Positions 1 to 6,915 of a stretch of 8,202 bases of DNA are shown one piece after another. The stretch comes from Kiritimatiellia bacterium. GTDB lineage: Bacteria > Verrucomicrobiota > Kiritimatiellia > RFP12 > UBA1067. The stretch covers positions 1-8,202 of the forward strand of contig JAFNRY010000276.1 in assembly GCA_017385345.1 (NCBI GenBank), written 5' to 3'. The notes below the pieces were generated by a model. That model had not been told where the DNA came from, made no database searches, and was given only the letters and a program-made list of their open reading frames with translations. A program made the translations under genes and the position numbers. Position 1 is the stretch's first letter. Every line of letters starts with the position of its first letter.

Positions 1-667
1 GCGCATAACCGCGAAATACACCGGCAAGGCGGTCCGCCGCCCCCAATTCGCCGTTTCATGCCAGCATTACGCCTTCGCCGTCGAAGCGTTCATGGAAGTG
101 GTACGCTCGTGCGAAGCGCTTACCTACGACTTTACGCTCAGGGAAACCGTTACGAGCGAAATAATCGACGACGTGGCGCGCCACAGAAGCGAAATCGGCG
201 TTCTCTATCTCTCCCGGCGCAACGGCAGGACGATTTCGAAGATTCTGAAAAAAGAAGAGCTGGACTTCGAGGAGCTGTACGCTTCGCGTCCGCACGTGTT
301 TGTCGGCAGAAACCATCCTCTTGCAAAGAAAAAGGCGATCAAGCCGGAGGAACTCGACGGCTTTCCGTATTTGACATACGAACAGGGCGCGGAGAACGCG
401 CTGTACTTTTCAGAGGAGGTGATGCCAGCTATCGACCGAAACAAGAACATCCGCGTCCGCGATCGCGCCACGATGACGAAGCTCATGCTCGGGCTGGACG
501 GATTCACGGTCTCGTCGGGCGCCGCGAGCCGGATGTACGCCAAGGAAATAACTGCCGTTCCGCTGAAGTACGACGAGACGATTCGCGTCGGCGTCATACG
601 GCGCAAGGGGATATCCCTGTCGGCTCCGGGAGCGGCATTCATGGACGCGATAAAGCGGCGGGTCTGA
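1..667 (+). CDS. LysR-family transcriptional regulator, ligand-binding domain (5' truncated)
   Basis: An open frame runs from the first complete codon at 2 to TGA at 665-667, giving 221 visible residues. The sequence matches the effector-binding half of LysR-type regulators: an entry strand 'RPQFAVSCQHYAFAVEAF', then 'EIGVLYLSRRN', the hinge region 'HVFVGRNHPLAKKK', the 'ELDGFPYLTYEQG' stretch typical of this fold, and a closing segment ending 'AFMDAIKRRV'. The N-terminal winged helix-turn-helix, about 85-90 residues, lies outside the window, so DNA-binding specificity cannot be judged. Members of the family are cytoplasmic tetramers that sense small metabolites. The GH31 gene starts 10 nt downstream on the same strand, so cotranscription is likely and a link to sugar use is possible. 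That arrangement is less common than the divergent layout usual for LysR targets. The family call is firm; the ligand is unknown. An internal ATG at 92 lies inside the domain and is not the start. Confidence 0.88.
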   Translation, partial: RITAKYTGKAVRRPQFAVSCQHYAFAVEAFMEVVRSCEALTYDFTLRETVTSEIIDDVARHRSEIGVLYLSRRNGRTISKILKKEELDFEELYASRPHVFVGRNHPLAKKKAIKPEELDGFPYLTYEQGAENALYFSEEVMPAIDRNKNIRVRDRATMTKLMLGLDGFTVSSGAASRMYAKEITAVPLKYDETIRVGVIRRKGISLSAPGAAFMDAIKRRV

Positions 668-669
668 AG

Positions 670-674
670 GGAGG
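670..674 (+). promoter_or_regulatory. Ribosome binding site of the GH31 gene
   Basis: GGAGG lies between the LysR stop and a run of three possible starts, TTG 675, ATG 678 and TTG 681. The spacing to ATG 678 is only 3 nt and to TTG 681 it is 6 nt. The ATG is preferred for codon strength, but the true start could be any of the three. The signal peptide is the same in all cases. Confidence 0.6.
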
Positions 675-677
675 TTG

Positions 678-2912
678 ATGTTGTACACGGCGAGATCGAG
701 GTTTTTTGCTGTTTTGGCGCTGAACCTGTGCGTTTTGTCCGCAAGTGGACAGAAGGACGGTCTTGTTTCCGCCATTGTAGAGACGGCGGCGGGTGTTGTC
801 GAAGTGTCGTCGTTTTCAAGCGGATCGCTGCGCATAACGCGGGGGAATAAAGTTTCGCCGGAACTGGTCTTCGTCGAAAAAAGCGATGGCGGAGAGTTTC
901 GCGGGAGGCGTCCGGTTTTCGTTAATGTGGAAAAGAGAGAGGGGGAGACGCAGGTTTCGTCCGGCGCGCTTTCGGCGACGGTGTCGCACCGCACCGGGCT
1001 GGTGCGCTTCGAAAAGTCTGGCGCGGGGACGATTCTCGAGGAGCGCGAGAGCGGCGCGAAACATGTCGTGTTCGATTCGCCGGAGAACGAACGGCTTTTC
1101 GGTCTTGGCCAGTTCCAGGACGGTGCGCTTGATATTCGCAGTTTTCCGCGCTCTCTCGTGCAGGTGAATACGCAGATATCGATTCCCTTTCTCGTTTCGA
1201 CGCGCGGCTGGGGGCTTTACTGGCACACATATTCGAAAGTCCTATTCAATCCGTGCAAGAAGCGGATTCCGCTCGTCGCGGAAGCTCCGGCTGGCGGAGG
1301 CGCGGCGGTCCGGACCGTGGAGGTCACGACGTCGTCGGGCGGGGCCAGGGAATCCCGCCGTGAGATTGCATATACAGGCGCGTTCGAAACGGACAAGGCC
1401 GGCGAGTATGCGTTTTTCTTCGAAAGCGGGCGGAGCATGGCCAGGCAGCAGGTGGTGGAGATAGACGGCGAGAGGGTGGTCGAAAACAGGAATTTCTGGC
1501 TTCCTCCGGGAGTCGGGTTCAAGAAGAGACTGCCGGCCGGACGCCACGAGGCGAGAATTTTGGCGGAATCGCGCGACGAGCCGGCGCTTTCAATGCGCAA
1601 ATGCGCAGGCGAGACGCGCTTCGAGACGGAGTCGCCCCTCGACGGAACGGATTACGTCGTTTATTGCGGAGCTCCGGAGGAGGCGATCTCGCATTTTCGC
1701 GCCGATACCGGCGGTACCGCGGCGCTGCCTGACTGGGCCTGGGGCTATTGGCACTGCCAGGAGCGCTTCAAGACGCAGGCGGAGCTTCTGGCCGCCTTGC
1801 GCTGGTTCAAGGAGCGCGATCTGCCGCTTTCGGTGATCGTGCAGGACTGGCTCTGGTGGCGGCCAGGAACGTGGAACTCGATGGAATGGGACGAGAAACG
1901 CTTTCCCGACCCGAAGGGAATGGCCGCCGAATGCCGCGCAGCCGGCGTACGCACCATGCTCAGCGTATGGTCGAAAACGGCCGGCGAATCGGCTTTCCGC
2001 AGCGAGATGGAGTCGGCCGGCGGGTTCGTGCCGGGCACGGAATGGATCGATTTCTCCAAAAAGGAGGCGGCCGACGTTTACTGGAAGTGGTTCGCGAAGA
2101 ATTGCGTTTCGACGGGAATCGATTCGTGGTGGCTCGACGCCGTGGAGCCGGAAAACGACGATCTCCACGGACGCAGGCTCGCCATGGGCGACGGGGACGT
2201 CTATCGCAACATCTATCCCCTGCTCGTCAACATGGAGGCGGACCGCAGGTTGCGCGCGCTGCGTCCCGGCGAAACGCCGCTCGTGCTGACGCGGTGCGCG
2301 TTCGCCGGGCAGCAGCGCCATCCATGCGTAATGTGGAGCGGCGACGTGGGCAGCGGCTGGGATGATTTGCGCAAGCAGATAATTGCCGGCCTCGGATTCG
2401 CGGCGGCCGCCATGCCGTACTGGACGAGCGACGCCGGCGGCTTTTTCCGGCCGCGCGGCCAATACGGCGACGCCGCGTACCGCAAGCGGCTCGTGCGCTG
2501 GCTCCAGTTCGCAACCTTCTGCCCCGTCCAGCGCGTCCACGGCTACAATACCGATTCGACGCCGTCGCGCTTCGGACCAGAGACGGAGAAGCTGATCTGC
2601 GACCAGATCCGGCTGCGCAAAAGACTCGAGCCGTACATAAAGCGCACGGCGAAGGCGGCCGCGGAGAGAAACGCGATGATCATGAGGCCGCTGTGGGACG
2701 CGCCGGAGGGATTCGAAACCCAATATATGTTCGGCCAAGACATCCTGGTCTGCCCGGTGACGTCGGACGCGGCCGCGATCGACGTGTGGCTCCCCGCCGG
2801 CGAGTGGCGGGACTTCCACACTGGCGAACCGGCAGCCGGCGGCCGCGTCGTCCGGATGGAGACGAGAATGGACAGAATCCCGGTTTTTGTCAAGGCCGGC
2901 GCAGTTTTGTGA
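678..2912 (+). CDS. Exported glycoside hydrolase family 31 enzyme, alpha-xylosidase-like, short C-terminus
   Basis: This is a retaining alpha-glycosidase of family GH31 of 744 aa, numbered from ATG 678. A signal peptide covers residues 1-24 (hydrophobic 'FFAVLALNLCVLSASG'), so the enzyme is periplasmic or secreted. The N-terminal beta-sandwich includes 'LFGLGQFQDGALDIR' and 'VQVNTQISIPFLVSTRGWGL', wording typical of Xyl31-type alpha-xylosidases. A compact PA14-like insert follows at about 232-297 ('AGEYAFFFESG', 'LPAGRHEARIL'). The (beta/alpha)8 barrel begins near 352 ('DWAWGYW'). Visible active-site residues are Asp390 in 'VIVQDW', nucleophile Asp487 in 'WWLDAVEP', acid/base Asp556 in 'VMWSGD', Asp585 in 'WTSDAGG' and His621 in 'RVHG'. 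All catalytic residues are present. The protein ends at 'IPVFVKAGAVL', where relatives continue into a distal beta-domain, so the C-terminus is short. The likely substrate is an alpha-xylosylated or alpha-glucosylated oligosaccharide; the exact sugar is inferred. The 5' end is visibly less GC-rich than later genes (62 of 120 bases at 661-780). Confidence 0.92.
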   Translation: MLYTARSRFFAVLALNLCVLSASGQKDGLVSAIVETAAGVVEVSSFSSGSLRITRGNKVSPELVFVEKSDGGEFRGRRPVFVNVEKREGETQVSSGALSATVSHRTGLVRFEKSGAGTILEERESGAKHVVFDSPENERLFGLGQFQDGALDIRSFPRSLVQVNTQISIPFLVSTRGWGLYWHTYSKVLFNPCKKRIPLVAEAPAGGGAAVRTVEVTTSSGGARESRREIAYTGAFETDKAGEYAFFFESGRSMARQQVVEIDGERVVENRNFWLPPGVGFKKRLPAGRHEARILAESRDEPALSMRKCAGETRFETESPLDGTDYVVYCGAPEEAISHFRADTGGTAALPDWAWGYWHCQERFKTQAELLAALRWFKERDLPLSVIVQDWLWWRPGTWNSMEWDEKRFPDPKGMAAECRAAGVRTMLSVWSKTAGESAFRSEMESAGGFVPGTEWIDFSKKEAADVYWKWFAKNCVSTGIDSWWLDAVEPENDDLHGRRLAMGDGDVYRNIYPLLVNMEADRRLRALRPGETPLVLTRCAFAGQQRHPCVMWSGDVGSGWDDLRKQIIAGLGFAAAAMPYWTSDAGGFFRPRGQYGDAAYRKRLVRWLQFATFCPVQRVHGYNTDSTPSRFGPETEKLICDQIRLRKRLEPYIKRTAKAAAERNAMIMRPLWDAPEGFETQYMFGQDILVCPVTSDAAAIDVWLPAGEWRDFHTGEPAAGGRVVRMETRMDRIPVFVKAGAVL

Positions 2913-2924
2913 TATAATCAAAAC
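2904..2924 (+). promoter_or_regulatory. Promoter with extended -10 box inside a 6-bp inverted repeat; predicts a leaderless TPR transcript
   Basis: TATAAT at 2913-2918 is preceded by TG at 2910-2911 with one base between, a perfect extended -10 element. The TG is part of the GH31 stop codon TGA. Counting the last T of the hexamer as -7 places +1 at 2925, the A of the next ATG, so the mRNA would have no leader. No Shine-Dalgarno sequence precedes that ATG, which agrees. A candidate -35, TTGTCA at 2887-2892, is 20 nt upstream of the hexamer, which is too far for a standard sigma-70 site; extended -10 promoters often tolerate a poor -35. The box sits in the 9-nt loop between the arms GTTTTG (2904-2909) and CAAAAC (2919-2924), a possible operator. 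There is no U-tract, so it is not a terminator. Confidence 0.6.
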
Positions 2925-4745
2925 ATGAGAGTGTGGAGAGAGGTGTTCTGGGCGGCCGCGGCGTCTTTCGCCGCCGTCGCATGCGGGCAGGGAGCGGACG
3001 CGCAGGACGCGGAGAAGGGCGCCGGCGCGCCGTACGACTCCGAGGTCGCCTACGCAGAGAGGCTGGTGGAGTACGGCTTCCCGGATTTCGCCGATGTCGT
3101 GATCGCACGCACGAAGGCGAAGTGGCCCGAGAGCGAAACGGTGTTTTTCGCGATTGAGGTCCGCGGAATGCTGTCGCTCGGCAAGGAGGAAGAGGCGAAG
3201 AAGCTGATTGCCGCGCTGCCGGACAGGAAGAGCGCGAAATACTGGGCGGCGCGCCTCGCACTGGCCAATTTCTGCTGGCGGCGCGGCCGCAAGGCGGACT
3301 GCGGCAAGATATACAAGGAGTTCTTCGACGCCAACAAGCAGCCTTCCGCCGAACTGGCCTCCTTCACGCGCGACGCCTACTGGCAGTACGGCCAGATACT
3401 CGCGGCGGGCGGCAAACTCGCCGAGGCCGCCGATTCGTATTCTTCGCTCCTGAAGCTCCTCGACAAGAACAAGAACGACGAGGAAGCCTCGGCGTGGTGC
3501 AACGTTTCGTGCGAAACGGCAGAAATCTATCTAAGGCTCGCGAGCGCCGCGGAGCCCGGCAAGCCGCGCGAAGAACCGCTGGCCAAGGCGCGCAAGATAG
3601 TCGATCAGCTGCTGTGGATGAGCGACCAGCCCGTGTTTTTCGGCCGCGCCATCGCCATGCGGGCGCAGATGGAACTGCTTAAGGGCGACGTGGCCAAGGC
3701 GCAATCCACGATTGACGAATACATCGACCAGCTCGCCCAGCTGCACAAGCAGATCGAGGAGGCGGATCCCGACGGACGCCACGGCCTGCTGCGCCAGTCT
3801 CCGATGCCGCTTTGCCGGTTCATGCTGGCGGAAATGATGTGGAAAGAGGCCGAAGCCGAAATGAAGAAGGGCGCCAAGCGCGACGACGAACTGGTCAGAA
3901 GCCTGCTTTTCGGCGCGAAGGGGCCCAAGGGCAAGAGGGGGGAAGGAGGAGCGTACCGCCATGCGATCAACGTCTTCGTGCGCTATCCGCAGTCCGCCTG
4001 GGCGGGACGCGCTGGCGACCTCGCCAAGACGATCGCAGAGTTCACGGAAAAGACGTACGGCAAGAAAATCAAGACCGTGATCACCCCGGAGCAGGAGAAG
4101 AGCGTCAGGGCGAGCCAGTTCCGCGTCCCGTCCGAGATTTTCGGCGAAGGCAAGTACGAAGAGGCTATAAAGGGGTTCCATGCGGCGCTTTCCTCGTACC
4201 CGGAGGGGCCGGACAGCGTGTCCGCCGTCGAACACATAGCGATATCGTACTTGAATCTCATAGCGCGCGAGAAGCAGGCGAACGGCGGGGGCGACGCTGC
4301 GAAGATCAAGGAGTGGCGCATAGACGCGGACGCGGTCGAAGGGTACGTGGCGGAAAGATTCTCCGGCTCCGCGGACCGCATGACCGCCACGGAAGGCGGC
4401 AATGCGACGCTGAGGCTCGCGGCGCTCGAGAAGCAGTTCGGGGAGGCGAAGCGTTCGGCCGCGCTCTACAGAAGTTTCCTCGAGTGCTATCCCGATCACG
4501 CGAACGCTCCGGCGGTGGCGTCGTCGCTCGCCAGCGAGGCCCGTAAGGAATCGCGTCTGCGCGAGGCGGTGACGCTCTATTCGCTCGTGGCGGAGCGGTA
4601 CACAAACTCGCTATATTTCACATCGGCGCTCGTCAACAAGGCTGTGTGTCTCGAGAGGCTCGGCGACAGGGCCGGGCAATCGAAGCGATGGGCGCGTACG
4701 TGGCGGCGGAGAAGGACGTATTGCGTTCGGTCAAGGCGCAGATGA
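2925..4745 (+). CDS. Large exported TPR-type protein, N-terminal part (frame disrupted near 4674)
   Basis: This frame encodes 606 aa. The N-terminus is a signal peptide ('VFWAAAASFAAVACGQGADA'). Cleavage after 'ADA' at residue 26 is plausible; Cys20 has only a weak lipobox context. The rest is alpha-helical repeat sequence with TPR-like helix pairs, for example 'GKLAEAADSYSSLLKLL', 'GKYEEAIKGFHAALSSYPEG' and 'RSAALYRSFLECYPDHANA', resembling the BamD/YbgF style of periplasmic TPR. The frame is credible only to about residue 584. The last 22 residues, from Gln585, contain ten Arg and are an out-of-frame tail, while homologous-looking repeat sequence continues in the next frame (4646-6139). Reading one extra G at 4674-4676 joins 'GDRAG' to 'AIEAMGAYVAAE' and restores one protein of about 1071 aa. 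The promoter at 2904-2924 drives this gene. The proposed role is a periplasmic scaffold for the downstream ExbB/ExbD motor, from context only. Confidence 0.82.
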   Translation: MRVWREVFWAAAASFAAVACGQGADAQDAEKGAGAPYDSEVAYAERLVEYGFPDFADVVIARTKAKWPESETVFFAIEVRGMLSLGKEEEAKKLIAALPDRKSAKYWAARLALANFCWRRGRKADCGKIYKEFFDANKQPSAELASFTRDAYWQYGQILAAGGKLAEAADSYSSLLKLLDKNKNDEEASAWCNVSCETAEIYLRLASAAEPGKPREEPLAKARKIVDQLLWMSDQPVFFGRAIAMRAQMELLKGDVAKAQSTIDEYIDQLAQLHKQIEEADPDGRHGLLRQSPMPLCRFMLAEMMWKEAEAEMKKGAKRDDELVRSLLFGAKGPKGKRGEGGAYRHAINVFVRYPQSAWAGRAGDLAKTIAEFTEKTYGKKIKTVITPEQEKSVRASQFRVPSEIFGEGKYEEAIKGFHAALSSYPEGPDSVSAVEHIAISYLNLIAREKQANGGGDAAKIKEWRIDADAVEGYVAERFSGSADRMTATEGGNATLRLAALEKQFGEAKRSAALYRSFLECYPDHANAPAVASSLASEARKESRLREAVTLYSLVAERYTNSLYFTSALVNKAVCLERLGDRAGQSKRWARTWRRRRTYCVRSRRR

Positions 4746-6139
4746 GCCTTGCCGACATGTACCAGAAGGAAGGGCGCGAACTGCTGGAGACGGCCGCGAC
4801 GAACGGGACGCCCGAGGCTGTGCAGGCCCAGTTGGACAAGGGTACGGCGCAGACCGTGCGCGGAATCAAGCAGTTCCAGAGTTTCGCGAAGCGCGCGGGC
4901 GACATGATGGCCGACAAGAATACTTCGGCCGGCGACAGGAAGGAGTATTCCGGTCTGCGGGAGAAGGCTCTCTATCTCGCGGCGGACAACTGGGGGCGGC
5001 TCACGAGGCCGGAGAAGAATCTTCCGGTATATCGCGAGAGATCGGTCGCCGGATTCGAGCAGTACGTCAAGGAATATCCGAAAGGCGAGCTGGCCAAAAA
5101 CGCGTACATAAAACTCAGCATGATGTACACGCTGATGAACGATCTGGCCAAGAGCAAGGGGGCTCTCGAGCGGCTGCGCAAGGAGTTCCCCGATTCGGAC
5201 GAGGCGAAGAAGTCCATGCCGCGGCTCGCGAGGTCCCTCGTCGAATATTCCAAGTCGCTCGAGGACGGCGACAGGAAGACGATGATAGTGCAGGAGATAG
5301 CGGCGATCTACACGGAGATGATCCGCAAGGGCGGCACGGCGTATTCGGCGGCCGACTACGCGCTCGCCGGAGAGAATCTCGTGGAGGCGCGCAACTGGGA
5401 TCTGGCCGACGAAGCGTTCGACAAGGCGATAGCGACGGCGGCGACGAACCAGACCGCGACGGCGGCGCGCGCGCGGATCGGCAAGGCGCGTTCGCTTTAC
5501 GCGCAGAAACACTTCGGTGAAGCCCGCGAAATGCTCGACGCCTTCATGTCCGACCCCAAGGCGTCCCGTTCGCCGGTGGCGACCAACGCCTGCGAACTTA
5601 TCGTCGAGATCGCGCTCAGGCAGGGGGCGGAGGAGCGCGACTCCAATCTGCGCATGAAGCATTACGGCGCGGCGCTGGCAGCGGCGAAGAAACTGCGCGG
5701 ATACTGGGCCAAGGAGCCGGTATGGAAGCAGGACCGCGCGACATTCCTCATGCCGGCGGACGTGAAGATCGCGCAGGCCGACGCAGAGACGGCGATGGGG
5801 CTCGACGAAGAGGCCCGCAGAACCCGTTCGCTCGCGGCGGCCAACCTGCAGTCGTATCTCCAGACGCGCGTGCCAGAGGGTGACGAGGGGGAGAATGCGC
5901 GGTTCTCGCCCGAAGAGCGCGCCAACATCGAGGAGGCGTATTCCAAGTTCATTCCGCTTCTCGCGAAACTCGGCCCTGAACAGGCGTCGAAGGCTCTCGA
6001 GGCCGGCGCGAGATATCTGCAGCTGTTTCCCGACGGCGAGTACAAGGCGACGGTGCAGCGCGCGATGAACGAGGCGTCCGCTTCGGCCGGAAAGGCAGCG
6101 GCCGCGCCGGCGGAAAAACAGGACGGAGGGAATCTATGA
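4646..6139 (+). CDS. Large exported TPR-type protein, C-terminal part (continuation after frameshift)
   Basis: The open frame has a possible GTG start at 4646 and gives 497 aa, but the first ten residues are out of frame and Arg-rich. Authentic sequence begins at about 4676 ('AIEAMGAYVAAEKDVLR'). There is no signal peptide and no good ribosome binding site, as expected for the distal part of a broken gene rather than an independent one. Helical repeats continue throughout: 'AGFEQYVKEYPKGELAKNA', 'LAKSKGALERLRKEFPDSDE', 'FGEAREMLDAFMSDPK' and 'EAGARYLQLFPDGEYKATV'. The last 25 residues are Ala-rich and low in complexity ('SASAGKAAAAPAEKQDGG'), probably a flexible end. The stop TGA at 6137-6139 overlaps the ATG of the next gene. 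If the frameshift is real, this half is unexported and probably not functional; if it is an error, this is the C-terminal half of one periplasmic protein of about 1071 aa. Confidence 0.8.
   Translation: MSREARRQGRAIEAMGAYVAAEKDVLRSVKAQMSLADMYQKEGRELLETAATNGTPEAVQAQLDKGTAQTVRGIKQFQSFAKRAGDMMADKNTSAGDRKEYSGLREKALYLAADNWGRLTRPEKNLPVYRERSVAGFEQYVKEYPKGELAKNAYIKLSMMYTLMNDLAKSKGALERLRKEFPDSDEAKKSMPRLARSLVEYSKSLEDGDRKTMIVQEIAAIYTEMIRKGGTAYSAADYALAGENLVEARNWDLADEAFDKAIATAATNQTATAARARIGKARSLYAQKHFGEAREMLDAFMSDPKASRSPVATNACELIVEIALRQGAEERDSNLRMKHYGAALAAAKKLRGYWAKEPVWKQDRATFLMPADVKIAQADAETAMGLDEEARRTRSLAAANLQSYLQTRVPEGDEGENARFSPEERANIEEAYSKFIPLLAKLGPEQASKALEAGARYLQLFPDGEYKATVQRAMNEASASAGKAAAAPAEKQDGGNL
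4674..4676 (+). other. Frameshift junction within the large TPR gene
   Basis: In the upstream frame the codons read GCC GGG CAA TCG AAG CGA and lead into an Arg-rich tail ending at TGA 4743-4745. Re-reading the last G (4676) gives GCA ATC GAA GCG ATG, which continues a typical TPR helix. This equals one missing G in a GGG run. No canonical X XXY YYZ slippery heptamer is in the correct phase, so a mutation or a sequencing/assembly error is likelier than programmed frameshifting. Confidence 0.8.
6125..6129 (+). promoter_or_regulatory. Ribosome binding site of the small TPR-type gene
   Basis: GGAGG lies 6 nt before ATG 6136, inside the end of the preceding frame. With the ATGA stop/start overlap at 6136-6139 this fixes the start and indicates translational coupling to the large TPR gene. 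Confidence 0.8.
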
Positions 6140-6915
6140 ACGCGAAGACAAAAGCTATGACGGCGGCGGCCATTGCGCTCGCTGCGGGCGCCGCGTGGGC
6201 GGTGCAGGGCACCGTGTACACCGAGAAAACGTCGCAGACTGGCGAAATCAAGTGGCAGCCGAGTTCGAAGTCGTATCTCATCCTCTACAAGAACGGCACG
6301 ACGAGCGTCAGCGCCGAGTACAAGGTTTCGGAGGTGACCGGGATCGACGTGCCGAAGCCCGCGTCGTACGACCGGCTCGTCGAGCTCGTGAAAAGCGGAT
6401 CCGGCGCCAGCGCGGTCGAGGGGCTGGAGGCGCTTGTCAAGGAGTATCGCATGGCGGTGTGGGACAAGCCGGCGGGGCGGTATCTCGTGCAGGCGCAACT
6501 TGCGGCGGGCAACGCGCAAAAGGCGCTCAAAACGGCCGAGGCGATAATCGCCGACGATCCCAAGGCGGCATGGACGGGAGACCTCGCGCCGGCGTACTGG
6601 CAGGCCCTGCTGAAGCTCGGCAAGAAAAGCGAACTGGAGCGGCAGTTGAAGAAGGCGGCTGCGAGCGGCGGGCGCGCGGCCAGCGCGGAGGCCCTCATAG
6701 TGCGGGGAGACATGATTCTCGAATCCGAGGGTGACAACGCCGCCGCGCACCGCAAGGCGCTCGTGGAGGCGTATCTGCGCGTCGCGCTCATGTACGACGA
6801 CGCCGCCTGCCGCGAGCCGAGACGCGACGCCATGCTGCGCTGCGCCGACAGTTTCGCCAAGATCGGCATGGCCAGCCGCTCCGAAAAAATGCGTCTGGAA
6901 AGCGAAAGACTCTGA
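6136..6915 (+). CDS. Exported protein with short beta-rich N-terminal module and TPR-like helices
   Basis: The protein has 259 aa. The signal peptide covers residues 1-22, a hydrophobic Ala-rich core with a clean 'AWA' cleavage site before Val23. Residues 23-75 are predicted beta-rich by eye: 'VQGTVYTEKTSQTGEIKW', then 'KSYLILYKNG', 'AEYKVSEVTGIDVPKP'. They look like a small barrel or sheet module. Residues 78-259 are amphipathic helices in TPR style: 'GLEALVKEYRMAVWDKPAG', 'AGNAQKALKTAEAIIADDPK', 'ALVEAYLRVALMYDD'. I know of no named family for the whole protein. It should be periplasmic and soluble. It is coupled by ATGA overlap to the large TPR gene upstream and followed 59 nt later by the ExbB-family gene, so it probably belongs to the same envelope machine, perhaps as an adaptor; this role is inferred from position. 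Confidence 0.85.
   Translation: MNAKTKAMTAAAIALAAGAAWAVQGTVYTEKTSQTGEIKWQPSSKSYLILYKNGTTSVSAEYKVSEVTGIDVPKPASYDRLVELVKSGSGASAVEGLEALVKEYRMAVWDKPAGRYLVQAQLAAGNAQKALKTAEAIIADDPKAAWTGDLAPAYWQALLKLGKKSELERQLKKAAASGGRAASAEALIVRGDMILESEGDNAAAHRKALVEAYLRVALMYDDAACREPRRDAMLRCADSFAKIGMASRSEKMRLESERL

Noticed and set aside
58..678. Alternative + strand frame of 206 codons over the LysR gene
   Set aside because: It is Arg-rich with no motifs, and the frame at 2-667 has convincing LysR ligand-domain sequence.
2887..2918. Standard -35/-10 promoter using TTGTCA at 2887-2892
   Set aside because: The spacer to TATAAT is 20 nt, outside the normal 16-18 nt, so the extended -10 element is the better explanation.
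1590..2921. Long minus-strand open frame (443 codons) opposite GH31
   Set aside because: It is the antisense shadow of a GC-rich gene: Arg/Ala/His-rich with no recognisable domain, while the + strand has a full set of GH31 catalytic motifs.
2904..2924. Rho-independent terminator after GH31
   Set aside because: The stem has only six A/T-rich pairs with a 9-nt loop and no U-tract; the sequence fits a promoter instead.
4668..4680. Programmed -1 ribosomal frameshift in the large TPR gene
   Set aside because: No slippery heptamer in the right phase; the codons GCC GGG CAA do not allow tandem re-pairing, and I see no obvious pseudoknot. A single-base deletion explains it more simply.
4646..6139. 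Independent gene starting at GTG 4646
   Set aside because: The first ten residues are out-of-frame Arg-rich sequence, there is no ribosome binding site or signal peptide, and TPR repeat continuity with the upstream frame is clear. It is kept as a feature only as the continuation of the split gene.
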